Positions 34,970 through 44,394 of a DNA stretch of 64,000 nt are shown here, piece after piece. The stretch's first letter is position 1. Every line of letters begins with the position of its first letter. This DNA comes from Acidovorax sp. (lineage in GTDB: Bacteria; Pseudomonadota; Gammaproteobacteria; Burkholderiales; Burkholderiaceae_C), in assembly GCF_021287135.1 (NCBI RefSeq), contig NZ_JAJTBB010000031.1, positions 1-64,000 of the forward strand. Reading direction: 5' to 3'. Below the pieces are notes generated by a model that saw only the letters and a program-made list of their open reading frames with translations, did not search any database and was not told the origin of the DNA. Made by a program: the position numbers and the translations under genes.

Positions 34970-37051
34970 ATGACTCGCAAAACCTTGACCCTGTTCGATC
35001 CCGCCCTGGCGCGCCCCGCGTTGCTGGAGGCGTTCAAGAAGCTAGACCCGCGCGTGCAATGGCGCAACCCGGTGATGTTCGTGGTGTATGTGGGCAGTGC
35101 CTTCACCACTGCGCTGGCGGCCGCCAAACCCGAGGGCTTCACCGCCGCAGTCGCTTTGTGGCTGTGGTTCACCGTGCTGTTCGCCAACTTTGCCGAAGCC
35201 ATGGCCGAAGGCCGCAGCAAGGCCCAGGCGGCCTCGCTGCGCGGCCTCAAGAAGCAAACCTGGGCGAAGAAGCTGGACGGCGAGTTTGACCGCACCACCC
35301 CGCGCACGGCAATGACCTGGCTGCCCCTGGAGGCCGCCCACCTGCGCAAGGGCGACGTCGTTCTGGTGGAGGCGGGCGACACCATTCCCGCCGATGGCGA
35401 GGTGATCGACGGCGTGGCCTCGGTGGACGAAAGCGCCATCACGGGCGAATCCGCCCCGGTGATCCGCGAGTCCGGCGGCGACTTCTCGGCCGTCACCGGC
35501 GGCACCCGCGTGCTGTCGGACTGGATCGTGGTGCGCGTGGCCGTGAACCCTGGCGAGACCTTTGTGGACCGCATGATCGCCATGGTCGAGAACGCCAAGC
35601 GCCACAAGACGCCCAACGAGATCGCGCTGACCATCTTGCTGGTGGCGCTCACCATCGTGTTCCTGGGCGTGGTGGTCACGCTGCTGCCCTTCTCGCTCTT
35701 CAGCGTGCAGGCCAGCGGCGCGGGCGAGCCGGTGAGCCTGGTGGTTCTGGTGGCCCTGCTGGTGTGCCTGATTCCCACAACAATAGCCGGCCTGCTGAGT
35801 GCCATTGGCGTGGCGGGCATGAGCCGCATGATGCAGGCCAATGTGATTGCGACCTCGGGCCGCGCCGTGGAAGCTGCGGGCGATGTGGACGTGCTGCTGC
35901 TGGACAAGACCGGCACCATCACCCTGGGCAACCGGCAAGCCAGCCAGTTCGTGCCCGCACCGGGCGTGAGCGATGCCGACCTGGCCGACGCCGCCCAGTT
36001 GGCGTCGCTGGCCGACGAAACGCCCGAGGGCCGCAGCATCGTGGTGCTGGCCAAGCAGAAATTCAACCTGCGCGAGCGGGACATTGCAGCCCTGGGGGCG
36101 CAGTTCGTGCACTTCACCGCGCAAACCCGCATGAGCGGGGTGGACCTGCAAGGCACGGGCAGCCAAGCGCCGCGCCAGCTGCGCAAGGGCGCAGCCGACG
36201 CCATCCGCCGCCATGTGGAGGCGCTGGGCGGGCGCTTTCCCACGGCGGTGCAGACGGCGGTGGACGATGTCTCGCGCCGCGGCAGCACGCCGCTGGTGGT
36301 GGCCGATGGCCCCCGCGTGCTGGGCGTGGTGGAGCTGAAAGACGTGGTCAAAGGCGGCATCAAGGAGCGCTTTGCCGAGCTGCGCCGCATGGGCATCAAG
36401 ACCGTGATGGTGACGGGCGATAACCGCCTGACAGCCGCCGCCATCGCCGCCGAGGCGGGTGTGGACGACTTCCTGGCCGAGGCCACGCCCGAGGCGAAAC
36501 TGCAGCTCATCCGCAGCTACCAGGCCGCCGGCCAGCTGGTGGCGATGACGGGCGACGGCACCAACGACGCCCCCGCCCTCGCCCAGGCCGACGTGGCCGT
36601 GGCCATGAACACCGGCACCCAGGCCGCCAAGGAGGCCGGCAACATGGTGGACCTGGACAGCAACCCCACCAAGCTCATCGAGATCGTGGAGACCGGCAAG
36701 CAGATGCTGATGACGCGCGGCTCGCTCACCACCTTCAGCATCGCCAACGACATTGCCAAGTACTTCGCCATCATCCCGGCAGCGTTCGTCACCACGTACC
36801 CGCAGCTGTCGGCGCTGAACTTCATGCACCTGGCCAGCCCCTCGTCGGCCATCCTGTCGGCCGTGGTGTTCAACGCGCTGATCATCGTCTTCCTGATCCC
36901 GCTGGCCTTGACGGGCGTGGCCTACCGCGCCGTGGGCGCCGCCGCGCTGCTGCGCCGCAACCTGGCCATCTACGGGCTGGGGGGCATGGTGGTGCCGTTC
37001 ATCGGCATCAAGCTGATTGACATGGTGCTGGCGGCGGCCCACCTCACTTGA
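34970..37051 (+). CDS. kdpB: K+-transporting ATPase ATP-binding subunit KdpB
   Basis: P-type ATPase that energises KdpFABC (693 aa). The phosphorylated Asp312 is in [15 protein letters not shown]; other P-type motifs are [16 protein letters not shown] and [23 protein letters not shown] at 34970 has GGAG six bases ahead; a GTG three bases earlier is an alternative. Starts 21 nt after kdpA. Confidence 0.96.
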   Translation: MTRKTLTLFDPALARPALLEAFKKLDPRVQWRNPVMFVVYVGSAFTTALAAAKPEGFTAAVALWLWFTVLFANFAEAMAEGRSKAQAASLRGLKKQTWAKKLDGEFDRTTPRTAMTWLPLEAAHLRKGDVVLVEAGDTIPADGEVIDGVASVDESAITGESAPVIRESGGDFSAVTGGTRVLSDWIVVRVAVNPGETFVDRMIAMVENAKRHKTPNEIALTILLVALTIVFLGVVVTLLPFSLFSVQASGAGEPVSLVVLVALLVCLIPTTIAGLLSAIGVAGMSRMMQANVIATSGRAVEAAGDVDVLLLDKTGTITLGNRQASQFVPAPGVSDADLADAAQLASLADETPEGRSIVVLAKQKFNLRERDIAALGAQFVHFTAQTRMSGVDLQGTGSQAPRQLRKGAADAIRRHVEALGGRFPTAVQTAVDDVSRRGSTPLVVADGPRVLGVVELKDVVKGGIKERFAELRRMGIKTVMVTGDNRLTAAAIAAEAGVDDFLAEATPEAKLQLIRSYQAAGQLVAMTGDGTNDAPALAQADVAVAMNTGTQAAKEAGNMVDLDSNPTKLIEIVETGKQMLMTRGSLTTFSIANDIAKYFAIIPAAFVTTYPQLSALNFMHLASPSSAILSAVVFNALIIVFLIPLALTGVAYRAVGAAALLRRNLAIYGLGGMVVPFIGIKLIDMVLAAAHLT

Positions 37052-37058
37052 GGACCGG

Positions 37059-37081
37059 TTGCCCGATTGCCCGATTGCCCG
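37059..37081 (+). repeat. short tandem repeat between kdpB and kdpC
   Basis: TTGCCCGA repeated almost three times in the 57-bp gap, just upstream of the kdpC ribosome site AAAGGAAA. Confidence 0.8.
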
Positions 37082-37108
37082 CGCACCGAACCACAGAAAG
37101 GAAACCGT

Positions 37109-37726
37109 ATGCCCATTCTCATTCCCCGCGACGACCTGCCCGCGAGTACAAGCGGCCTGCTGCGTCCGGCCCTCACGCTCTTTGTCGTGCTGTCCCTCGT
37201 CACCGGCCTGCTGTATCCGCTGGCCGTCACGGGCGTGGCGCAGACCGTCTTCCCGCACCAGGCCAACGGCAGCCTCATCACGCGGGACGGCACGGCGGTG
37301 GGCTCCCAGCTCATCGGCCAGTCGTTCACGGAGCCCGGCCACTTCTGGGGCCGCCCCTCGGCCACGGCGCCCATGCCCTACAACGCTGCAGCCTCGGGCG
37401 GCTCCAACCTGGGGCCCACCCACCCGGCGCTGGCGCAAGTCGTCCAGGCCCGCATCGCGGCCCTGCGCGCCGCCGACCCGGGCAACCTACAGCCCGTGCC
37501 GGTGGACCTGGTCACTGCATCCGCCAGCGGGCTCGACCCACACATCAGCCCGGCCGCCGCGGCCTACCAGGCGCCCCGCGTGGCCCGCGCCCGGGGCCTG
37601 CCGCTTACGCAGGTGCAAGCCCTGGTACAGCAGCACACCGAAAGCCCCTGGCTGGGCTGGCTGGGCGAGCCGCGCGTGAACGTGCTGGCCTTGAACCTGG
37701 CGCTGGAATCGCTACCAAAACAATAG
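37109..37726 (+). CDS. kdpC: K+-transporting ATPase subunit KdpC
   Basis: Single-span accessory subunit (205 aa) of the Kdp pump. The membrane segment is [20 protein letters not shown], followed by a periplasmic domain with [32 protein letters not shown] and [28 protein letters not shown] precedes the ATG. The last residues (ESLPKQ) and the TAG stop come from a copy of the dispersed repeat. Confidence 0.95.
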   Translation: MPILIPRDDLPASTSGLLRPALTLFVVLSLVTGLLYPLAVTGVAQTVFPHQANGSLITRDGTAVGSQLIGQSFTEPGHFWGRPSATAPMPYNAAASGGSNLGPTHPALAQVVQARIAALRAADPGNLQPVPVDLVTASASGLDPHISPAAAAYQAPRVARARGLPLTQVQALVQQHTESPWLGWLGEPRVNVLALNLALESLPKQ

Positions 37727-37778
37727 CTGCCTGCGCTTGATACGCAAGCGCCAGAGGCCTTTTTGATTCAAATTTTGC
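37711..37778. repeat. dispersed AGCGCT-core inverted repeat, copy 4
   Basis: ACCAAAACAATAGCTGCCTG, then CGCTTGATACGCAAGCG as the stem and loop, then CCAGAGGCCTTTTTGATTCA and AATTTTG. Lies at the kdpC-kdpD junction and supplies the kdpC stop; nearly the same as copy 1. Confidence 0.75.
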
Positions 37779-37793
37779 GACTACACTGTGGCC

Positions 37794-40514
37794 ATGCAGG
37801 ACCGCCCCGACCCCGACGCGCTGCTGCAGCGCCTGCAAACCGAAGAAGCCCAGGCCCGCCGGGGCCGGCTCAAGGTCTTCTTTGGCGCCAGCGCGGGCGT
37901 GGGCAAGACTTTTGCCATGCTGTCAGCCGCCGCCGCGGCGCTGGCGCAAGGCACGCCGGTCACCATCGGCGTGGTCGAGACACACGGCCGCACCGACACC
38001 GAAGCGCTGACCACCCACCTGCCCCGCCTGCCGCTGCGCGCCCTGCCCTACAAGGACCGCACCCTGCCCGAGTTCGACCTGGACGCCGCCCTGGCCTGGG
38101 GCGCGGAGCACCCCGGGGGCCTGGTGCTGCTGGACGAGCTGGCCCACAGCAACGTGCCGGGCTCGCGCCACCCCAAGCGCTGGCAGGACGCCGAAGAGCT
38201 GCTGGCCGCGGGCGTCGACGTGTGGTCCACCCTGAACGTGCAGCACCTGGAGAGCCTGAACGACGTGGTGAGCGGCATTACCGGCATTCGCGTGTGGGAG
38301 ACGGTGCCCGACCATTTTTTTGACACCGCCGACGAAGTGGTGGTGGTGGACCTGCCGCCCGACGAGCTGCTGGCGCGCATGAAAGCCGGCAAGGTCTACC
38401 TGCCCCAGCAGGCCGAGCGCGCCGCCGCCAACTTTTTCCGCAAGGGCAATCTGCTGGCCCTGCGCGAGCTGGCCCTGCGCCGCACGGCCGACCGGGTGGA
38501 CGGCGAGATGCGCGCCTACCGCCGCGCCAGCAGCACCGCGCCCTCGGCCGTGTGGCCCAACCGTGAAGCCCTGCTGGCCTGCGTGGGCCCCGGCGACAAC
38601 GCCGAAAAGGTGGTGCGCAGCTGCGCCCGTCTGGCCGCGCAGCTGGGCCTGCCCTGGCACGCCGTGCATGTGGAAACGCCCGAGCAGGCGGGCCGGTCCG
38701 CCAGCCTGCTCCCCCAGGTGGAGCGCACCCTGAAGCTGGCGCAGCAGCTGGGCGCGGCCGCCTGCGCCGTGCTGCCCGCGCCGCAGCCCGCCCAGGCCCT
38801 GGTGCGCTATGCGCGCGAGCACAACCTGGTGCGCGTGGTGATGGGACGCGGCGCCCGGCGCTGGCCCTGGCAAGACACCCTGGCCGATCAGATCGGCCGG
38901 CGCGCCGACGACCTGGACCTGCTCCAGGTGGGCGCCGTGCCCTCGCAGGCCGGCAGCCCGGGCAGCCAAGCCCCGGCACCCGCGCCGCGCGCTCCGTTCT
39001 GGCCCGGCTACATCGCCGCAGCGCTGGCCTGCTGCGTGGCCGCCGTGCTGGCCACGCCGCTGGCCAGCGTGCTGGAGCTCACCAACATCGTCATGCTGTT
39101 CCTGCTGGTGGTGGTGGGCGTGGCCCTCAAGTACGGGCGCGGGCCGGCCATCCTGGCCGCCTTTCTGGGCGTGGGGTTCTTTGACTTTTTCTTCGTGCCG
39201 CCGCATTTCACGTTTGCGGTGAGCGATGCGCAGTACCTCGTCACCTTCGCCGTGATGCTGGTCGTGGCCCTGGTGGTGGGGCAGCTCACCGCCGGCCTCA
39301 AGGTGCAGGCCGAGGCCGCCACCGACCGTGAGCACCGCGTGCGCGGCCTGTACGACATGGCGCGCGACCTCTCGGCCGCGTTGCTGCCCGAGCAGGTGGC
39401 GGAGATCGGCGCGCGCTTCATCACGGGCGAGTTCAGCGCCGGCAGCACGCTGGTGGTGGCGGGCGACGACAACCGCCTGCAAACGCTGCCCGGCGGCGGT
39501 GCCCCGGTGGACATGGCCGTGGCCCAATGGGCCTTTGAACGCGGCGAGCCCGCCGGCCGCGGCACCGACACGCTGCACTCCAGCCCCACGCTGGTGCTGC
39601 CGCTCAAGGCCCCCATGCGCACCCGCGGCGTGCTGGTGGTGGCGCTGCCGCCCGGCCGGCCGCCGGGGGTGGAGCAGCGCCGCCTGCTGCAGACCTGCGC
39701 CTCGCTGCTCGCCATCTCGCTGGAGCGCATCCACTACATCGATGTGGCGCAAAAGAGCACCGTGCAGATCGAGTCCGAGCGCCTGCGCAACTCGCTGCTG
39801 TCAGCCATCTCGCACGATTTGCGCACGCCGCTGGCCTCGCTGGTGGGCCTGGCCGAATCGCTGGCCCTGGTGCAGCCGCCGCTGCCCGCGCCGCAGCAGG
39901 CGCTGGCGGCCTCCATCGGGCAGTCGGCGCGGCGCATGAGCGCCCTGGTCAACAACCTGCTGGACATGGCGCGGCTGGAGGCCGGGGCCGTGCAGCTCAA
40001 CAAGGCCTGGCTGCCGCTGGAGGAAGTGGTGGGCAGCGCCCTGGCGGCCTGCGCCCCGGCCCTGGCCGCCCACCGCGTGGACGTGCAGCTGCCCGACGGG
40101 TTGCCCCTGCTGCAGATCGATGCCGTGCTGATGGAGCGGGTGCTGGTCAACCTGCTGGAGAACGCGGCCAAGTACACGCCCGCGGGCACCGCCATTCACA
40201 TCGCCGCCCAGGCCCGGAGCGACACCGTGGCCCTGGCCGTGAGCGACGAAGGCCCCGGCCTGCCCTCGGGCCGCGAAGAGCTGCTGTTTGAAAAGTTCGA
40301 GCGCGGCGCGCGCGAAAGCGCCACGCCCGGCGTGGGGCTGGGCCTGGCCATCTGCCGCGCCATCGTGCAGGCCCATGGCGGCAGCATCCGCGGCGATACC
40401 CTGCTGGACCCGCAGGGCCGGCCAGCCGGAGCGCGCTTTACCGTGCTGCTGCCGCGCGGCACGCCCCCCACCGACCTGGGCGATGATGTGCCGCCATCCC
40501 CTGCAAACGCCTGA
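37794..40514 (+). CDS. kdpD: sensor histidine kinase KdpD
   Basis: Membrane sensor for K+ limitation and turgor (906 aa). N-terminal KdpD domain with Walker A FFGASAGVGKTFAML and LVLLDELAHSNVPGSRHPKR; a USP-like domain (about 245-370); four membrane spans (about 400-500); a GAF-like region; HisKA with the phospho-acceptor His674 in ISHDLRTPLASL; HATPase with NLLENAAKYTPAGT and GVGLGLAICRAIV. An in-frame GTG two codons upstream is a possible start. It phosphorylates KdpE. Confidence 0.95.
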   Translation: MQDRPDPDALLQRLQTEEAQARRGRLKVFFGASAGVGKTFAMLSAAAAALAQGTPVTIGVVETHGRTDTEALTTHLPRLPLRALPYKDRTLPEFDLDAALAWGAEHPGGLVLLDELAHSNVPGSRHPKRWQDAEELLAAGVDVWSTLNVQHLESLNDVVSGITGIRVWETVPDHFFDTADEVVVVDLPPDELLARMKAGKVYLPQQAERAAANFFRKGNLLALRELALRRTADRVDGEMRAYRRASSTAPSAVWPNREALLACVGPGDNAEKVVRSCARLAAQLGLPWHAVHVETPEQAGRSASLLPQVERTLKLAQQLGAAACAVLPAPQPAQALVRYAREHNLVRVVMGRGARRWPWQDTLADQIGRRADDLDLLQVGAVPSQAGSPGSQAPAPAPRAPFWPGYIAAALACCVAAVLATPLASVLELTNIVMLFLLVVVGVALKYGRGPAILAAFLGVGFFDFFFVPPHFTFAVSDAQYLVTFAVMLVVALVVGQLTAGLKVQAEAATDREHRVRGLYDMARDLSAALLPEQVAEIGARFITGEFSAGSTLVVAGDDNRLQTLPGGGAPVDMAVAQWAFERGEPAGRGTDTLHSSPTLVLPLKAPMRTRGVLVVALPPGRPPGVEQRRLLQTCASLLAISLERIHYIDVAQKSTVQIESERLRNSLLSAISHDLRTPLASLVGLAESLALVQPPLPAPQQALAASIGQSARRMSALVNNLLDMARLEAGAVQLNKAWLPLEEVVGSALAACAPALAAHRVDVQLPDGLPLLQIDAVLMERVLVNLLENAAKYTPAGTAIHIAAQARSDTVALAVSDEGPGLPSGREELLFEKFERGARESATPGVGLGLAICRAIVQAHGGSIRGDTLLDPQGRPAGARFTVLLPRGTPPTDLGDDVPPSPANA

Positions 40515-40537
40515 GACCTGAACGCCCGAGTGTCCTG

Positions 40538-41248
40538 ATGCCCGACCGCATGACCGACCTGCCCACCCACATCCTCATCGTCGAGGACGAAGCCGACATC
40601 CGCCGCTTTGTGCGCCTGACGCTGGAGACCGAAGGCCACACCGTGCACGAGGCCGCCACCCTGCAGCGCGGCCTGATCGAGGCCGGCACCCGCCGCCCGG
40701 ATCTGGTGGTGCTGGACCTGGGCCTGCCCGACGGCGACGGTGTCGACCTGATCCGCGAGCTGCGCACCTGGTCGGCCATGCCCGTCATCGTGCTCTCGGC
40801 CCGCAGCGCCGAGGCCAGCAAGATCGCGGCGCTGGACGCTGGCGCAGACGACTACCTCGTCAAGCCCTTCGGCGCGGGCGAACTGCTGGCCCGCGTGCGC
40901 GCCCAGCTGCGCCGCAGCCAGACCCTGGCGGGCAATGGTGCCCCGCAACCGGTCATCCAGTTTGGCGACATCACCGTGGATCTGGTCCGCCGCACGGTGG
41001 AGCGCCAGGGCCAGCCGCTGCACCTGACACCCATCGAGTACCGCCTGCTCACGCACCTGGCGTCGCAGCCGGACCGCGTCATCACCCACCAGCAGCTGCT
41101 CAAGGCCGTGTGGGGCCCCGGCCACGCCGAAGACACGCACTACGTGCGTGTGCACCTGGCCAACCTGCGCAAGAAGGTGGAGGACAACGCTTCCATGCCC
41201 CGGCACCTGCGGACCGAGGCCGGGGTGGGCTACCGGTTTGTGCCCTGA
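40538..41248 (+). CDS. kdpE: response regulator KdpE
   Basis: OmpR-family regulator (236 aa) that turns on kdp. The receiver has the acidic pocket LIVEDEADIRRF, the phosphorylated Asp60 in VVLDLGLPDGDG and the conserved Lys in DDYLVKPFGAGEL. The winged helix (LTPIEYRLLTHLASQPDRVI, then THYVRVHLANLRKKVE) is intact. An ATG at 40550 is an alternative start. Its last 19 bp overlap the convergent WYL regulator gene. Confidence 0.94.
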   Translation: MPDRMTDLPTHILIVEDEADIRRFVRLTLETEGHTVHEAATLQRGLIEAGTRRPDLVVLDLGLPDGDGVDLIRELRTWSAMPVIVLSARSAEASKIAALDAGADDYLVKPFGAGELLARVRAQLRRSQTLAGNGAPQPVIQFGDITVDLVRRTVERQGQPLHLTPIEYRLLTHLASQPDRVITHQQLLKAVWGPGHAEDTHYVRVHLANLRKKVEDNASMPRHLRTEAGVGYRFVP

Positions 41249-42234
41249 GAAGGCGTGAACGAATCGGCAGTGGTGCGGACTGCGGTGGCGCAGCGCAACG
41301 CCCGCTCCCCCGCCACGCGCAAGCGATCTGACAGCGACACGGGTCCCAGCACCTCAAACTCCACGTCGAGCGCCATCAGCCAGTACACCAGCGAATCGCC
41401 AGCACCGCACTCCATCAGGCAGCGTTGCCCGTTCTCCAGGGGCGTGAGCACGGCGGCCGAGGGCGGTATGCGGCGGGCCATCTGCGCATGCGGCGCGTTC
41501 AGCACCACGCGCGCCTGCCCGGCATGCTGCGGCACGGAGATCGAGCGGGCCACATAGGCCTTCAAATCGCCCCCGTCCGGCGATGCGCGGGGCGCAAAGT
41601 GCGCGCCCAGCCGGGGTTCGCCCACGATCCGGTCAATGCGGAAGGTGCGCCAGTCGCCCCGGCCCCGGTCCCACGCCACCAGGTACCAGCGCTGGCCCGT
41701 GTGCACCACGCCCTGGGGCTCCACCACGCGCTGCGCGCTGCGGCCCTGGCTGTCCTCGTAGGTGAACTCGGCGCGCAACTGGTCGCGGCAGGCCGATGCC
41801 AGCGTGGCCAGCACCGCGGCCTCCACCACGGGGCCTGCGCGGTCCAGCGGCAGGATGGTGGAGCGCAGCGCATCCACCTGCTGGCGCAGCCGCGCCGGCA
41901 TGGCCTGCTCCAGCTTGACCAGGGCGCGCAGGGCGGGCTCTTCAATGCCGCCCACGGCCCCGGCCGTGGCGGTGCGCAGCGCAATGGACACCGCTAGCGC
42001 CTCGCCGTCGTCCAGCAGCAGCGGCGGCAGCGCCTGCCCCGCCCGGAAGGCATAGCCCCCGGCCACGCCGCTGCTCGCCTCCACCGGGTAGCCCAGCTGG
42101 CGCAGCCGGTCCACATCGCGCCGCAGCGTGCGGGGGTGGACCTCCAGGCGCTCGGCCAGGTCCTGCCCGGCCCAGTGGCTGCGCGTTTGCAGCAGCGACA
42201 GCAGGCGCAGCAGGCGGGTGGATGAGGTCAGCAT
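41230..42234 (-). CDS. WYL-domain HTH transcriptional regulator (YafY-like)
   Basis: 334-residue DeoR-like regulator. N-terminal winged helix (RLLRLLSLLQTRSHWAGQDL, LEVHPRTLRRDVDRLRQLG) and a WYL sensor domain, with GQRWYLVAWDRGRGDWRTFR carrying the name-giving region. The ligand is unknown; WYL domains bind nucleic acids or nucleotides in studied cases. The start at 42234 matches the family N-terminus. Divergent from the GST gene (94 bp apart), so that gene is a candidate target, and convergent with kdpE, overlapping 19 bp. Confidence 0.88.
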   Translation of the reverse strand: MLTSSTRLLRLLSLLQTRSHWAGQDLAERLEVHPRTLRRDVDRLRQLGYPVEASSGVAGGYAFRAGQALPPLLLDDGEALAVSIALRTATAGAVGGIEEPALRALVKLEQAMPARLRQQVDALRSTILPLDRAGPVVEAAVLATLASACRDQLRAEFTYEDSQGRSAQRVVEPQGVVHTGQRWYLVAWDRGRGDWRTFRIDRIVGEPRLGAHFAPRASPDGGDLKAYVARSISVPQHAGQARVVLNAPHAQMARRIPPSAAVLTPLENGQRCLMECGAGDSLVYWLMALDVEFEVLGPVSLSDRLRVAGERALRCATAVRTTADSFTPSQGTNR

Positions 42235-42327
42235 GCGCGCACTGTACCGCGCATCGAGGGCGAAAACTGTCCGCAATGACACCTACAGTGGCCGCACATT
42301 TTTCGTCAACCCACCAAGGAGTTCTTC

Positions 42328-42936
42328 ATGTCCATCGTCCTGTACTGGTATCCCGAATCCAGCGCCACCCCCATTGCCTGCGCGCTGGCCGAGCTGGGCG
42401 TGCCCCATGAGCGCGTCAAGATCGACATCCTGGCCGGCGAGCAGCGCCGGGCCGACTACCTGGCCCTGAACCCCAACGGCAAGGTGCCCACGCTGACGGT
42501 GGACGGCGCGCCGATGTTCGAGGCCCTGGCCATCCACCTGTGGCTGGGCCACCGCTTCGGCGTGGAGCGCGGCCTGTGGCCCGCCGCCGGCACGCCCGCG
42601 GCGCTGCAGGCCCTGTCGTGGTGCACCTGGGCCTACGTGACCTACGGGGCCGTGCTGGTGCGCCTGCAGGTCGCCACCAAGGGCGAGGAGGCGTTGCGCA
42701 GCCCCGTCCATGCCGAGGCCGCCCTGCGCGGGCTGAACGAACTGCTGGCCGTGCTGGACGCGCGCCTGGCCGCCCAGCCCTGGATGCTGGGCGACGACTA
42801 TTCGCTGGTGGACCTGGTGGTGGGCTCGGTCATGGGCTACAGCGTGTACCTGGGCGCGCCGGTGCCGTCCCACCCGCATGTGCAGGCATGGCTGGCGCGT
42901 GTGCAGGCGCGGCCTGCCCTGCAGATCGAGGCCTGA
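42328..42936 (+). CDS. glutathione S-transferase family protein
   Basis: 202 residues. Thioredoxin-like N-domain (MSIVLYWYPESSATPIACAL, NPNGKVPTLTVDGAPMFEA) with the cis-Pro and Glu-Ala glutathione contact (VPTL, FEA), then a helical C-domain (MLGDDYSLVDLVVGSVMGYS). Substrate unknown. Transcribed away from the WYL regulator, which may control it. AAGGAGTTC is the ribosome site. Confidence 0.88.
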   Translation: MSIVLYWYPESSATPIACALAELGVPHERVKIDILAGEQRRADYLALNPNGKVPTLTVDGAPMFEALAIHLWLGHRFGVERGLWPAAGTPAALQALSWCTWAYVTYGAVLVRLQVATKGEEALRSPVHAEAALRGLNELLAVLDARLAAQPWMLGDDYSLVDLVVGSVMGYSVYLGAPVPSHPHVQAWLARVQARPALQIEA

Positions 42937-43005
42937 AAAGCGGCGGCCTGCGGCGGGAAACCGCTGCCGCCCGCCGGCGCGGCGCCCGCCGGGCGGGCGG
43001 CCGGT

Positions 43006-44265
43006 TCAGTGCGAAGCGCCTGTGTCTGCAGCGCCGCGCACCGCCGTGCGCACCAGGCGGCCGATGCTGAGGCCCTGCACCAGGATCGAGAACACCACCA
43101 CGCAATAGGTGAGGGTAAGGACCATGTCGCGCGCTGGTCCGCTGGGCAGCGACAGCGCCAAGGCGACCGAGATGCCGCCGCGCAAGCCGCCCCACACCAG
43201 CACCCGGTCGGCCCCAGGCGCCAAGTCGAGCCAGCGCGACGTGGCGCGCACCGGCAGGCCCACCGTGAGCCAGCGGGCCACCAGCGCCACCACCACGGCG
43301 GCAGCGCCCGCCGCTGCCAGCGGCAGCGAAAACGAAATCACCAGCACCTCCATGCCGATGAGCACGAACAGCACGGCATTGAGGATCTCGTCGATCAGCT
43401 CCCAGAACATGTCCACGTAGCGGCGCGTGGTGTCCGACATGGCGCGGGCCCGCCCGCCATTGCCCACCATCAGGCCCACCACCACCATGGCGAGCGGCCC
43501 CGACACATGCAAATGCGCCGCCAGGGCATAGCCGCCCACCACGGCGGCCAGGGTCAACAGCACTTCGATCTGGTACTGGTCGATGGTCTTGAGCAGCCAT
43601 ACCGTGCCCCAGCCCAGCACCAGCCCCAGCCCGATGCCGCCGCCAGCTTCATGAACGAGCAAGGCCGCGCCCTCGCCCGCCGTCGGCAGCCCACCGCTGG
43701 CCAGCACGCCCAGCAGCAACGAGAACAGCACCACGCCCACCCCGTCGTTGAACAACGATTCGCCCGCAATCACCAGCTCCAGCGACTTGGGCGCGCCCGC
43801 GGACTTGAGGATGCCCATCACCGCGATGGGGTCCGTGGGCGAAATCAACGCGCCAAACAGCAGGCAGTACAGCAGCGGCAGCGGCACGCCCAGCCACGGC
43901 AGCACCCACCACATGCCCAGGCCCACCACCACGGTGGACAAGGTGGTGCCCAGCAGCGCGAGCCCAGCCACCGTGTAGCGGTATTTGCGCAGCGCCGACA
44001 GATCGACATGCAAAGCCCCCGCGAACAGCAGAAACGACAACATGCCCTGCATCAGCACTTCGGAAAAATCCAGCGAGCGCAGAAACGCCTGCTCGCGCCC
44101 CAGCAACCCGTAGTCCCACCCCACCGCGCTCAACGCCACCAGCATCAGCGACAAGCCCATGGCAATGACCATGACCCCGATGGTGGTCGGCAGGCGCACG
44201 AACCGGAAGTTCACATACGACAGCAGCGCCGTGACAACAAGGCAGATGGCCGCGATATCGAGCAT
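43006..44265 (-). CDS. CPA1-family Na+(K+)/H+ antiporter
   Basis: Inner-membrane cation/proton exchanger (419 aa) with about twelve spans. Family signatures: LFGALISPTDPIAVMGILKS, then LVIAGESLFNDGVGVVLFSL with the ion-binding Asp, and LVWGGLRGGISVALALSLPS near the end. The start at 44265 is the ATG that opens the first span (MLDIAAICLVVTALLSYVNF). Cation choice is not fixed by sequence. Downstream of rng on the same strand with a 129-bp gap. Confidence 0.9.
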   Translation of the reverse strand: MLDIAAICLVVTALLSYVNFRFVRLPTTIGVMVIAMGLSLMLVALSAVGWDYGLLGREQAFLRSLDFSEVLMQGMLSFLLFAGALHVDLSALRKYRYTVAGLALLGTTLSTVVVGLGMWWVLPWLGVPLPLLYCLLFGALISPTDPIAVMGILKSAGAPKSLELVIAGESLFNDGVGVVLFSLLLGVLASGGLPTAGEGAALLVHEAGGGIGLGLVLGWGTVWLLKTIDQYQIEVLLTLAAVVGGYALAAHLHVSGPLAMVVVGLMVGNGGRARAMSDTTRRYVDMFWELIDEILNAVLFVLIGMEVLVISFSLPLAAAGAAAVVVALVARWLTVGLPVRATSRWLDLAPGADRVLVWGGLRGGISVALALSLPSGPARDMVLTLTYCVVVFSILVQGLSIGRLVRTAVRGAADTGASH

Positions 44266-44394
44266 GGGTGGTTCAGTCTTGGAGAGAGAGTGTGTGTGGA
44301 AAACGGCAAGCCGGAACCCGAACGCCGTTGCCAAACGGCACCGCGTGGACGCGCGCCCTGCACCTCCGGCCCACGACGAGCCGCGGTGCCGAGC

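Noticed and set aside
35775-35796. Another repeat fragment in kdpB (ACAACAATAGCC)
   Set aside because: It encodes the conserved KdpB sequence [12 protein letters not shown] and lacks the AGCGCT arms, so the likeness is probably chance.
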